The notes below the pieces were generated by a model that was not told the DNA's origin, searched no databases, and worked only from the letters and a program-made list of their open reading frames with translations. A stretch of 64,000 bases of DNA. Origin: Eutrigla gurnardus (Eukaryota > Chordata > Actinopteri > Perciformes > Triglidae). Position numbers and translations under genes: made by a program. This document shows, piece by piece, positions 37,580 through 50,100 of this stretch. The first letter of the stretch is position 1; each line of letters begins with the position of its first letter. The stretch is from positions 13,942,772-14,006,771 of the forward strand of contig OY741271.1 in assembly GCA_963514095.1 (NCBI GenBank), given 5' to 3'.

Positions 37580-39698
37580 TCAGTCTCTCAGCAGTAAATA
37601 GTCTTTGATCGTCTCTGGTAAAGGAAGCTCTTTTACAGCAGTGGGGAGGAACTGGACTCCAAGACTCTGACGGACAGCACAGCGTGCCAGAGAGCGCAGC
37701 GTGGGAGCATGAGCCACCATGTTGGTCAGCTTCGCCAGCAGCTGGGGATCCTTACTCAGCTCCCTAGGAAGGGTGCCATCAGCCCGCCGGATCTCAAACC
37801 GCCCTGCCGCACGGCATAGCAACTCAAGGCACTCCTCCTCCTGTTCGGTGCCCAAGCCTCGTGCTAACAGGGCAACTAGTCGGGAGATAGGGGTCTGGCC
37901 CTTTAGGTTGGTTACATGGACCTGGGCTCCATAGTCTAATAGCACTTTGACACTCTCCAGGTTGCCCTTCATTGCTGCCCAGCTCAAAGGTGTGTCATTG
38001 TTGTAGTCCCTAGCATTGGGACAAGCCCCGCTTTCCAGCAGGGCCCTCACACACTCTGGGTTATCTTTGAATGCGGCCCAGTGAAGTGGAGTGTCCTTGT
38101 TGCCGTCCAAGGCGTCTGGCTGGGCCCCATACTCCAACAGCAGCTCCACGCAGCTCTCATCCTTCTCTGCTGCATAATGCAGCGCTGTTCGGTTATATCC
38201 ATCCAAAGCATTCACCTGATAAGCAAATGTAATGTAAAAAGCAATGTTATGCTAAGGAACTAGGACACTTTTGGTTTGACATTTTGGTTCAAGTACGGGT
38301 AGCAGCACACATGCAAAGGGCTGGCTGAGGTGGAATATAGATCAGTGGGTGTGGTAGTTGGGCACCAAAATAACACTCAGACGGGCAAAGAGAATTTAAA
38401 GGTCAGGAAAATACCAAACTGTTGTAGCGCTGCTTGCGAGTCCTACAATTACAGGCTTGGTTCACCCAAATTACAAAAATATTCTGGAATTACATTCAAC
38501 CAAATAGTCCTAATTAAAACGGTTCACAGTGATTTTTTTTTTTTAAATTTGCATTTGCACCTTTATTTGACAATCAGTAGTGAAGAGAAAAAAACGGACA
38601 GAGAGCAACAGACGAGAACACATAACAATAGGTTCCCGGCCAGGGATGTGGCATACACTCATTAGTATCAGGGCACTCACCCGTTGTATTTTTAGAACTT
38701 ATTCCTGATTAAATGGCTCCTACATGTCAAAGTATGAGCGAGGAACTGAACCCCAAGTTGCTCCCAGAGTGCTTCATAGTAGCCCACTGCCCTTAATGCT
38801 TAGATTGGGTTAAATGTCATGTATGTACCTGCTGTATGTACCTGCATATGACAAAAGTGTAATACAGTCTTAGAGGCAGAACCTTAAAAAATAGACATCT
38901 CTATACCTGGCTAAAATGTTGAAATACGTGTAAGGACCAAAAATAATTGGTTATATGGATACGTTTTACTGCATTTATCGTGACACCACAGTGTGGAACG
39001 CAAAACACTTTGTGTGTTTAAGTATTTGGTGGAAACATCTGACAATGGAGAATTGGGTGTCAAACAGCAACCCTTTATTGCCAAAAACTATTTTTAAAAA
39101 ACTGTAATTATCTCATAATTTCAGTTCCATGTTTGCTTATTGTTTAAGATTTCTGGAATGCACCAATGGGGGAAGCATTTTAAAAACTGTTCCTGTTCAC
39201 ACCTGCTTTAATGTTCTGTATGATGGGTTACCTATTACAAGCAAGGCTCCACTCTCTGCAGGTTGACTTTCATATCATTCAGTGGCTGTTTGGAAGGTAG
39301 TATTTTAAACTCAAATATTGTGGTATGCTATGGGGAATAGTTCAATGTGCAGGTCATCTATGACATACCTCTGCGCCCTTCTCCAACAGCAGCTCCACGC
39401 AGTCAGCATCAGCGACCATACAGGCACAGTGCAGGGGCTTAAGGGTACCATGCATCCGGTTTACATCAGCTCCCTCAGGGCACACAGGAGATAATGATAA
39501 TGTCAATATAACCGATGAAACCAAAAGACAAATGAATAATAATAAGTTGGACTGGAAGATGAGGCCTACCTTACGAATGAGATCCTCCACGTTGTCATGT
39601 GGGAATGAACGAATGGCTGCGATGGTGCGGATGAGCCGCTCGGACAATGAGTATTTACTTTGAATGCTTTGCATGATGTACCACATAGTAGAGCTCAT
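37580..39698 (-). CDS. asb8: Ankyrin repeat and SOCS box protein 8 (3 coding exons, 289 aa)
   Basis: Coding exons: 39570-39698, 39369-39473, 37580-38215. The product starts MSSTMWYIMQSIQSKYSLSE and ends KDYLLLRD, close to human ASB8 (about 288 aa). Four ankyrin repeats occupy about residues 52-181 (TPLHWAAFK, TPLSWAAMK cores). The C-terminal SOCS box (about 246-289) has an elongin-BC-type helix (SLARCAVRQSLG) and an LPLP Cullin-5 box. The family acts as the substrate receptor of a CUL5-RBX2 ubiquitin ligase; the substrate here is not deducible. The start is chosen by family conservation. Its context is weak (C at -3), and a strong upstream ATG precedes it in the same exon. The gene lies 3 kb upstream of atf7 in tandem. 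Confidence 0.95.
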
Positions 39699-39715
39699 GT
39701 GTAACTGAGGACCAT
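39695..39715 (-). other. asb8: Upstream ORF of asb8 overlapping the start codon (ATGA)
   Basis: In the exon starting at 39747, a strong-context ATG (GCCATGG) opens a six-codon frame, MVLSYT. Its TGA stop overlaps the main start as ATGA (39698-39695). The main ATG has a weak context. This geometry suits termination-reinitiation or leaky scanning. It depends on the acceptor at 39749-39748 being used. Confidence 0.65.
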
Positions 39716-40419
39716 GGCACCCCAGGCCACGATGAGACAACGGCACACTGAAACACATTATTAAAGAAGGTGGGGTTAAAAGCTGTAAGACACAATGTTG
39801 ATTTTAGGTCTTAAAAATAAGGCTTATAAAGATTAAAATAACATTTGAAAAGTCTCATAGTATTTTTAATTTTTTGGGGGGGTGATAGACATCTTGTAAC
39901 ATGGTGGAAGGGAGTGTGTGTCACACAACTATTTAATTATTACATGCTTTAACACAGAAATGCACTTATTACTGATACTGACCTATTTTTATAGATATTT
40001 GCAAAATGTATGTGAGAGTTAGTGACTTTCCCCGTGGAAACGTGTGTTAAAAGTATTTTGTGTCATAGTAAAAGACATGCACATACATTTGCATATACTA
40101 AAAATACTTTAATGTCATGTAACATTGGCAATACATAATTAAGTCTGCTTAGACGAGTTATATTCATTATTAGGGGTCCAGCGATATCATTATTTTGGGG
40201 GGTTTGAATCGTGATTTATAAAATAAGTCATGTAAGTAACTAGCTTTACACATAAACAAATTAATTTCACTGACAGCTAACGTTAGCTTACTTGACAAAT
40301 GCTCCATAACAACAAAAAACAACACACTGATGCACGCTTTACACAAAGCGACACGTTTTCCAAATGCTAATTTACAAATCACAAGAGCCATTTGACGCTG
40401 GCGGGCTTGTTTAGGGTAA

Positions 40420-41050
40420 AAAATAATACATAAAAAAAACAACTCCGGCTACATTTTCACCGGCAGCTAGCATAAAGTTAGCTAGCTAGTGAGCTAACGT
40501 TAGCGTCGGGATGTGAGTAACATTCGACACTCGTAGGCGACAAAAAACCGCATGACATCACTTGAAATGCTTATAAACAAGTTTTCAGATCACGCTTTCA
40601 TCAACCGTCGACAAATCGCCGATGCTAATGTGACAACATACCGTTTCTGGTTTGAAGGTCTGACGCGTTACCGTATTTGAGTGTTAGCTGCTGGCTTCGC
40701 CATAAACACGAAGCGTCAGCGTTCGCGGCCACGCCCTCTGCATCGAGCCCGTTCCCCTGTATTTAAACAACACTGAGCAAACGATGGCTTTACTCCGCGA
40801 TAACTACACATAACTTGAATCCCCCCCCTGGAAGCAGACTTTTACAATGTCTGACTGGAAGGCACGTCTAGAAAGGGTACTTACCTTCCCAAAATAGGCA
40901 TGTGTGACCGACCGCAGCGGCATGCCGTGAATGCCTGCAGTTCATGACCATGTTTGAGGTGCCGGCGAACAAGTGGGTTTTTCAAACACTGGAGACTGAC
41001 AGCCTCCGGTGGATCACCAAGCCAATAAACCAACACAGACTATATACACT
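40420..41050 (-). promoter_or_regulatory. asb8: asb8 promoter with two candidate first exons
   Basis: Two minus-strand donors lie upstream of the coding exons: GAAG|GTAAGT ending an exon at 40885, and ACG|GTATGT ending one at 40642. Either could join the acceptor at 39748, which suggests alternative 5' noncoding exons. The DNA is CpG-rich around 40600-40760, with a GC-box-like CCACGCCC. Inverted CCAAT and a TATATAG-like site lie near 41020-41050. Palindromic GCTAAC/GTTAGC motifs lie at 40275-40290 and 40464-40506. Start sites are unproven. Confidence 0.5.
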
Positions 41051-41999
41051 TTAATGCTTTCAACTCATATAGAGTCACCGTTTTTAAATTCGTCCGAGGG
41101 GAGAAAAAAAAAGCGAAAACAGGATTAAAAAAAACAACCATAACATACACCATACACTTAAATAGAGAAAAGCAGCAACTCTAAACTTTTAAGAAGTATA
41201 CGCTGGAAAAATGAATGTGTGCTTTAATAAATTAATAATTTACATTTAAATTAATTAAACATTATCAAATACGTTGATTTTTTGTCACTCGATAAATCAA
41301 TTTTTTAAGCACTATTTGACCAATACTCAGATCCAGACCGCTATTATTATGCATAAGCCTTATTGAATTGGACGATAGGCACCAGAGGGTTTGAAGATTT
41401 ACAGCTGCTTGGAGTTAAAACTATTGATTAATTAATTGGTTTCTATAATTAATTGTTTAAGCAAAATTACAAATAGATTCTGCCTTCAGCTTCTGCTGCC
41501 TTTTGTCTCATTTGATAACAAAGTCAACATAGTATGGTATAAGAGGGGCTGTTGGTTGGACTGAACAAGCAGTTTCACATCAAAAACCTTGGACTTCAGG
41601 AAATTGTAACATTATTGTGGAAAACTGACACAAACTGAGCCTGAACCCAACTGGTATTTTAAATTGTTGACAAAAGCTATATTTTGCTTAAGTTCATTCA
41701 TTATTGACTTTATGATCTTTACAATTTTCTGCAGGAAAAGGTCTCACTGGCATTGTTCATCTTGCAACATTTAAAAGACATTTCTCAATTTCATTTGAAA
41801 ACGAGACCATTCGATTCCACCCTCAGTCTTGCGTGAAATGGCTCCAACCTTAAAAAAAATAATAAAAAAAAATTAAAAAACTAAACCTGATGCTGTGCTT
41901 TGATAGTTACAGCTGTAAAAGGGGTGACTTGAGCAGAAGATTAAAACTTGGAAGGGACTTCACAGCTGATTCATTTATAAACCCATGCATGTAGCGTAC

Positions 42000-44147
42000 A
42001 AAACACAAGATAGCATAAAGAAGTGTGACACTGGAAAGCCAAATCAAAATAATTTATTTTTGGTGACATTTCATACAGTTCTAGGATTGTGTCTCAAACA
42101 CATGGTTGATCCATTACTATATTTCCTCTTGCCACCCACGCCCGAATTAACAGAAAATAACCCAATCATATGGAGGGGGGGGATTCCTGTAGGTATTTGC
42201 AAGCCTGTTAACAACCATATTCTAAAATGATTTCACATTAATCATGAGTAAGATTTTTTTTTTTTAAACAAGTTAGTGCATTTATTTAATTATACTAAAT
42301 CACTAGCTGCTCATACTCATTAATGAAAAAGAAATAACAGCCCCAGTGATTGGTTACTCGTTTTACTGCATTACTAAACCCAAAGTCAATGCATCAAGTA
42401 TTTTCGCTCAGCTGACATCTCCAACAGTATATAAATGTCATATGCATGGTTTTATTTTGCCAATGCGATTTCACACAACTTTGGGGAAACCAGCCTACCA
42501 AGATTGGGAGAAAAGCGTTGTGCATCAGAATTAAAATAAATAAATTTAAAAAGCAATACATACAGTGAGTCAAACTTCAAATTCTACGTCAATCTGTTTT
42601 TCAAAAAAAAAAAAAAAAAAAAGAATGAAAAGAAAAAGAAAAAGAAAAAAACCCAGCAAACTCACCCTAAAAGCATAAAACAATCTGGTGGATATCTGCC
42701 CTCAAAAGACTGCCTCTGTAAATTCAGTACTAGAACAATTACATTCTCCCACACACGTTATCTAGTGAAGGGTTATCACAATAAAGCATAGGCAACTACA
42801 CCTCTACAGCTTCTTTAAAATCCAGTTTCACTGGGCCAAAAGTTTCCCAAGACTACATTATTTAGCAGATCTTGTCAATAAAAATCAAAACTTTATTCTA
42901 GCACACTATGATCATAGGCAGCTGGCACATAGCACGTGAAAATGTTCCAATTTTATTTTCCTTGACTTGCCAGATATCATGTTGCTATCCTCCTCAGCTA
43001 ACCGCACTCTGTCTATTTTTGACACTATGCCATTGTTAAGAACAATTCACAGATATAAGCTTAACCTGGATATCCTGTGATGTAGAAAAGCCAAACCACC
43101 AGGTGCACAGTCAAATGTTATCATTAACCTATTCTTTTATTTCTCTTGGAAAACATCACCCTACTACCAAAAACATGTAAACAGAGAACCTGACTGATAA
43201 ACATGACAATGTTGTGAATCCATCAGAGTGGGTAGACCCCAAAAATGGATTCAAATGAACGGAGATAAAAGTTAACATGAAAAACTCTGGACCAGGCAAG
43301 CAGGTTCACCGTGGCCAAAAGCCCAGTGAGCACCCCAAAGTGGATTTCGGCTTCAAACAAAACCACACATCAACAGTTTGATATCCGACTGATACAATTT
43401 AAGCCAATTATGAACCAGGATCAAAATACCACCATAGAACATATTTTATGAATATACATTAGAAGACCACAGAGTCCAGTTTCAGGACAATGATTCTGAG
43501 TCTCTGATGTAAAAAAAGAAATAAAATAAAATAAAAAAAACTTCCATTTAATTATATCAGTGCAACAGCACACTGTAGCACTTCAATCAAGTTGCTTAAC
43601 AATCAATGCATACACAGACATCAGTCAACCTTTCAGTCATACTTGCAAATCTAAGCACACAAGAAAAAAAAAAAAACTAAAACTGATGTCTCATTGCGTG
43701 TTAGTGATATCTTTGTATATGTACATGACATATATGCATGTTCTTTTCTTCTTAGTGCATATTGTTCTTGCAGACATCTATTCTTTAAAATCAAAAAAAA
43801 GGTAGAGGGCCATTTACACAGCCCAGCATCCCACCTCTTCCTAGCAGAGCACAAATGAGACTGCCTCCAGATAAATCATACTTAAATTCTTTTAAGCATA
43901 ACGCTGGAGGGCAAAACAAAATATTTGTTTCCTTTTCAAATCACTCAAAAGTTCTTCAGGTGTCATTTTGCCCATTTGTCCAGGATGTCCAGGTCTTATT
44001 GTCATTTTAAAAACTTTGCTTTGGACAAGTTCCAGGGGGGGAAGGTGGCTACCATAATGTTGTTGCTTTTATGTTATTCATTTTTATATAATTATATATA
44101 TCCATGTATATATTCATACATCTTTTTTTTCCCCCATTCATAAAGTG
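42000..44147 (-). other. larp4: larp4 3' UTR and larp4-asb8 spacer
   Basis: AT-rich DNA downstream of the larp4 stop with many A/T runs (42602-42650, 43663-43675). Minus-strand AATAAA occurs near 43136-43141, 42892-42897 and 42054-42059. I recognise no gene between here and the asb8 promoter. The 3' end of the mRNA cannot be fixed. Confidence 0.45.
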
Positions 44148-44168
44148 TTTTTTTTTTTTTTTTTTTTT
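44148..44168 (-). repeat. larp4: A21 homopolymer beginning inside the larp4 stop codon
   Basis: On the minus strand the stop TAA (44169-44167) is followed by 19 further A residues, so the mRNA has an internal oligo(A) stretch abutting the stop. This can act as an internal oligo-dT priming site. Its length may be uncertain in assembly. Confidence 0.9.
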
Positions 44169-47100
44169 ACTTTGGCGATACTGGTGGGATATTCTGCTCT
44201 TTGCCAGTGTGCCTGTAGCCTCCCTGCGGGGAGCTGCGTCGGGCCTGAGGTGGGCGCCTCTGGTCCCGGAACTTGAGGCCTCCAGCGCCTCTAGGGCCAT
44301 TGCTGCGGTAGTAGCCTTGAGAGTCACGTTCACGAGGTGGTCGGCTCTCCTTGCATTCCCAGCCCCCCTCCCTGTCATGGCCTCTCTCTTGCTTGTCTCC
44401 AGAACCACTGCTGGAGCCTGGCTCCTCAGACTTGTTCACGCGCAACTCACGTAACGGCTGGCCTGACGTGATGCCCGTAGAAGCTGGGGCAGGGGCCGCC
44501 GGCGGAGGGTCCTTGGGTGGTCGTTGGCACACCTCGGCGTAGCTGAGCTTACGTGGCTCCTGAACAAAGGTAGGGAAAGAGCACATTTACAAAAAGGATG
44601 CAGCACAGACTCCCATTTATAAATTACATTTCATTATTGTCATCCATCAATTCCCTCAGATCTCATAATCTTAACGCTCATTGGTGGAGGAGTGAACGTT
44701 CTGGACGTTTGGTGGGAAAGGGTAGAAACAGCTTAAAGATAGACACTGAAGGAGAGTGACAGGTAGAGAGAAGCGAGAGAACCAAAGTCAGTCAGTCCAC
44801 TACCTCACTTCCCTCTATGCGCAAATGATCTCATCATCAGGAAGACAACTGGGCTCAAGTGCAAGCTGTCATTACAACAGATCCTCACCTGTGCAGGGGT
44901 GGGAATAGTGGCTGTAGCAGGGGCCGGCATGCTGGGAGTCGCTGGTGTGGAGGCGGCGGCAGCAGCAGCAGCAGGGGCCTGAGGCCTGGAGCTAGGCACA
45001 GGTTGTGTGGTGGGGGGGAGGGTCACGATAGTTTGAACAGGTGTGCGTGGAGCTGCTTTTGGAGGTGGAGGCTCTGCCCGTTCAACCCTCTTCTCCTGAC
45101 GAGTGATACTGTCGGAACAAGAGTTTCAGACAATCAAGTTTAGTTTAATACAGGCGTTTGAGGTCAAGCACTAAATACCCTGATGAAAGTCTTATTATTG
45201 TGGCAGTTGTACCCAGGTGCAGAAGGTCCAAGTGGTTGTGTAGATGACTTCGCCGCTGCAGGGGCAAGACTCGATACAGCCACAGCATCCTCTGTGACTG
45301 GAGGTTGGCTCGAACCTGGACTCACAGTGGCTTCTTTATTGGCTTGTTCAGTCTATAAAAAGCAAGAAGGCATTCACACTCTGCACTTAACCAAGAAATG
45401 TACTAATTGTTGCAAATGTCTTAATTTCTTCTTACCTTGTCCCTGTATAAACCACGTACGACGTCTGACATTCGGTTTTCCAGCACTGGCTCTCCCTGTG
45501 TACTGACCACACAGCCGGGAAGAGGTGGGAAGTTGGTAGCAGCCAAGTCAAACTTGGGTGGCGAAACCTTGACCTCTGCTAGCGGTACAGGCCTCTGAGA
45601 AATTGAAATAGAGCCAACAAACAAAGATCACAACATGGTTCATGTTTAAATACAACATCAAAATGTAAGGTTAACATGAAAACTGGTAAATACCGCAATC
45701 CGGTCATCTTCTCGCCTCCTCCGTGTTCCTCTGTAGGTTGTGCTCCGTCTGAAATGCAAATAAATAGTCTTTCAACAGCAACTCAACGGTCATTTGTCAC
45801 TGATCAAGTCACAACCATTGATAAGCAGCCATTACAGTCAGGTAAAACAGGTTTACCTTCCACGTCCAGCCATCCCATTGTCATCACTGGGATCCGAAGA
45901 GGAGGAGAGATGCGAGAATGCTGAGCTCAGATCAGAGGCGGTCTGGACCGGGATGGCTGTGATGGTGGGGGTGGCGCCGGAGCCAGCGACGGAAGCGGGG
46001 GTCTGCGGGCTACGCAGTCCAGGCAGACTCTCCAAGGGGACAGGTGTTATAGATGCTGCGGTCAGCTCATTTGTCCTCACCTGGGGCTTCACATGATTTC
46101 TGTTGCAGGGGAGAAAAAAGGTGAAGATGGGCACGACCAACATTAAGTGTAAAATATTCTTAAAGCATACTGGTAACCAGTGTTTCCTTTCCAGTTTGCA
46201 ACCAGAATGTTGAAAATAATGGAGCATAACCAATACAAGAAAGGACACCAGGACTTTGTTTTTAAACTAACCATTACCTATGTTTTTCAGCAAAACAAAT
46301 AGGCTAAGTGCTATCGTTATCTTAATAAGCAGTTTTACAGTTAAGCTATGACATGTTAACCTACTGTATGGTCCTATAACTGGAGCTTGTGTTTGGACAT
46401 TTATGTCATCACATATAGAAAACTACACCGTCATGAGAGTGGTTGCGAGATGGGAATTAGAGCGGACAGCAATAAGCCCATATTAACAGAGTGCCATTTG
46501 TTGCGGGTCCATCAACATACGCTTCAGATAACCGAGGCTGAAACAGCCAACTGAGTTCAATGGAAACACTGGTGTTCACAGTTTGCTGGAGGAATAAGAC
46601 AGCATGCAATGTCTTCTGGGTGATTGTGTAGACATGCAGGGGGAGGGGGTTAAAGCTGTGGACACTTTGATGGCAACATACTGAACACGTCTGAATCTGC
46701 AACAAATCCTAAACCTATTGAGAAGAGCTTCCAACGCCCATGTAAGACCTAGACGTATCTTAATTCACAACAAATAACACTTTGACGCAGATTCTTTGAC
46801 AAAGACCTAGCAGCGTGATTTACAAGGACTGATCTTCTAAAGCACCTTTGACCCTCAGATCTCATAATCTGAACGCTCATTGGGACAGGAGTGAAGGTCC
46901 CGACTTTGGAGGAAGGAAAGATAGAGAAAGAAAAAGGGAAAAGATGAAGAGGGGAAAAGGGGGGGGGGAGCCAAAGTCAGTTACTCCACTCTCTGGTTTC
47001 CCTCTATGCGCATCTTGATCTCATCATCAGGTCTGACTTTAGAATGCAGTGAGATATTTCTTTGTGAAGCTGCTTTTTCCCCTATATAAACAAAGTTGTC

Positions 47101-50100
47101 ATATCTCTGAAACATTTAAAGCATGCGCCATTAAAGCTGTACAGCAGTCTGACCTAGACTCCACTCCAGATTTACTGTCATTTCTTTGTTATAGCATATC
47201 ACACAAGCATGTGGTAATACAATCACTGACAAAGAAAGCGGCGAAAAAAACTAACTAAGAAGAACAATGAACAAATAAAATAGGTAGTTAGTTGTGATGG
47301 AAAAAGCCATAACGTGTAATAATGTCCATGCAAAGAGGACATTTTGGAGCCACAAAAAGGAAAATGCCAGTTGTTCAGAATCAGAGAGCAGCTGCTGCCG
47401 TTTAGTAGGCAATCCTACATTTATCAAATGGCATGACAAATCCAAGATGTCCATTACCTGGCAACATTTACACACAGATGAAAAGGATCATGGGCATAAA
47501 AGTCTGACTGGCAGAAGGCAAGGGCCCCATTATGCAAATCATTACACTTTTGCAGTATGGTAAGAAATGAGGGTAGCGATGAGTCTTATTGTAATATAAT
47601 GGTACCTGAAGGCATTTATAACATTCTTTCTTGAATAGAGGGGGACACTGTGGGGACAGTAAGAAGACAGGGCGTGAAGAACAATTCCCCGGTGAGGTCA
47701 CATTATCTTTAGATGAAGATATTAACTGTAGATGATCCGATGCTCAAGGTTTAACATCATGCAAACAGTCACACAGCGGTTAAATATTCCAATTAGAATA
47801 TGTTATGGCAAAGAACTGACTTCTATTTAAGTCAAAACAAAACAAACAAAACGACGTAAAAAAAAAAAGGCATCTAGAAAGAAAGTCCTTACCGGTTTCT
47901 GTTGAATGGTCGAGTGATATTAAGAGCGCCGGAGCCAGTTTTGTAGTGTCCAGCAGAGCTAAATCCATTCACAAAGCTACTGTTGGGAAATGGTGCCTGC
48001 ACAAGGGAAAAGATCATTTATCAAGTTATGTATTCAGTTACTGGATAGGACCTGAAAAGAAATGCCCTGTAAGCATAAAACAGTTTAAACACAGAACATT
48101 TTTACTAACCCATTATGCAAAATACAGTCCGACAATTCATATTGTAAGAAAGGAAGGATCTTTTTGAATTCACCCGATGCATTTCTCTTCACATATTACA
48201 AAAAACAAGATGGCATTCAAGGTTTATCATTTGCATCACATTTTATACATGTGGCTGATAACAGACACAAAATGAACAGGAAAACTGAAATGTTTCAATA
48301 AGTGCATGAAGGTAGTAGGCATGTCTCACCAGAGGAGTTTCAAAGTACGGTGTGGGCGAAGGCGTCCAGGTGGGAGGTACAATTCCGTAGACTGGGTACT
48401 GCTGCTGGGGGTACACGTGCTGCATGTAGAGCGGAGAGCTGTACTGGGACTGGCTCTGGGACTGCTGAGCGTACAGGCTGCTGTCCATGCTACGGTAGCC
48501 ATTCTTTGCAAAGAACGTGTTGATCGCCTTTATCCTGGCCTGTCAGCATGGAAAAACAGGGTAAGAGCAAAGAATGGAACAACTCAAAATAACTTCACAA
48601 AAGACCCTTTCCAAAATGACAGCGGTTTCAACATAACTCACCATAATGGGTTTTCCCTGAAATGTTTTTACTTCCTCTCTCAAATACTTGTATGCCTAGA
48701 AGTGCATAAGGAAGAATCATCAGGCAATTCAAGGTGGAGCAGGTCGACTGACAGTTTCAGACAGTTTAGAGAAAAGTGTAATTTGATGTGTATTACCTGT
48801 TGAGCATCGGTGTCTGATTGGAATGTGATGTACCAGTTGTTGTTGTGTGCAAACTCAACACTTATCACCTTTGGACAGTTGTCATTTTTGAACAGTGACT
48901 CCACTTCCTGTGAATTACATGCAACGAATGGTAACTTTAGATAAACTTCTACATCAAAAAAATTTATGTTTCCAAAGACAGGCTATATCAGCACAAGTTA
49001 GCTCTACCTCAACAGGAGTGGTTTCAGGGACCTCCCTCAGGATGATAATGCACCGCTTGTGATTAGGACGCACTTTCTCCCCCTTCTCATCCACTTGTAC
49101 CATAGGAGATGCTGAGGGGAAATTCAAGGTATTTAAAAGACACATCCGATAAATATGCAGGTGGTTGTTAATTTTACAATTATCCACTTACATCTCAACA
49201 CATCCAGGATGAGGTCCATGTCGGTGGTGAGGACCTTGATGCCCTCCATGCTGGCTATAGTCCAAATAGGGACAAACTGATCACTGTCCATCTGGGACAT
49301 CAGGTACAAATCCTTTGAGAGGTTTTCTCTGAATTACAAAACAAATCCAAGTAGATTAGCCACCTTTTGATTTGGTAATGAGTCCACTTTTCAAATTCTA
49401 CAATAGAAAACGGTGGTGTGGGTGCTCGTCTCTCACCTGGAGAAATAAAACTCTAGCTCCTTCTTCAGAGAGTCTCGTAGATTCTCAGAGGAGAGCTGAG
49501 ATCGTTCTTCAGTTTTGGAATCCACTGAGAACCAAAAACAAAATGTTAGTATCACAACACAACTGTTCTTAAAGTCTTACATGTTTTATAAATCGGCAGA
49601 GCTGTCATGTCCCAAGTCAATTCCAAGTTGGCACTTCACACCAATCCATTATTATAAGTATTGCAGCGACATCAAGCAATCTGAAATCATCAAAAGACGT
49701 ATTAAGTAGTAATGGGCAAGTAGTATTTAATAATGCATACTGGTGAGCCTGTGAAACAGGTATATGCAGTACCCCTTTAAGCAAAGGGTCTTATGTGAGA
49801 AGTGACAACCAGTCCAGCAAGGGTTGATCGCTGTTAATTATCCAGAGTCAAACACAGGATTTCTATGTGAATGTGGTAAATGAAATACAAATAACTGTAT
49901 GTTGCAGCATTTGTGTCAAGTTTCACCTGGCTGCAAGACAAATGTAATTTTGTGGAAAATAAAGTTGATTAAATCATGTGGCATAAAGAGCCAACAGTCT
50001 GCAGGCATGTCAACTAACGACTCTACCCACTGGTTAGAACTCAGTAAAGTCCCCTGCCAAGGTCATTAGTTGGTATGAAAACAAACACTGATATGATAAA

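Noticed and set aside
46852..47031. Coding reading of the duplicated larp4 element (PDDEIKMRIEGNQRVE)
   Set aside because: The frame is broken in copy A by a base change in length and an early stop, and no phase-consistent joining to larp4 exons is evident. A conserved 3' block can be read as peptide in both copies, but the high nucleotide identity is enough to explain that.
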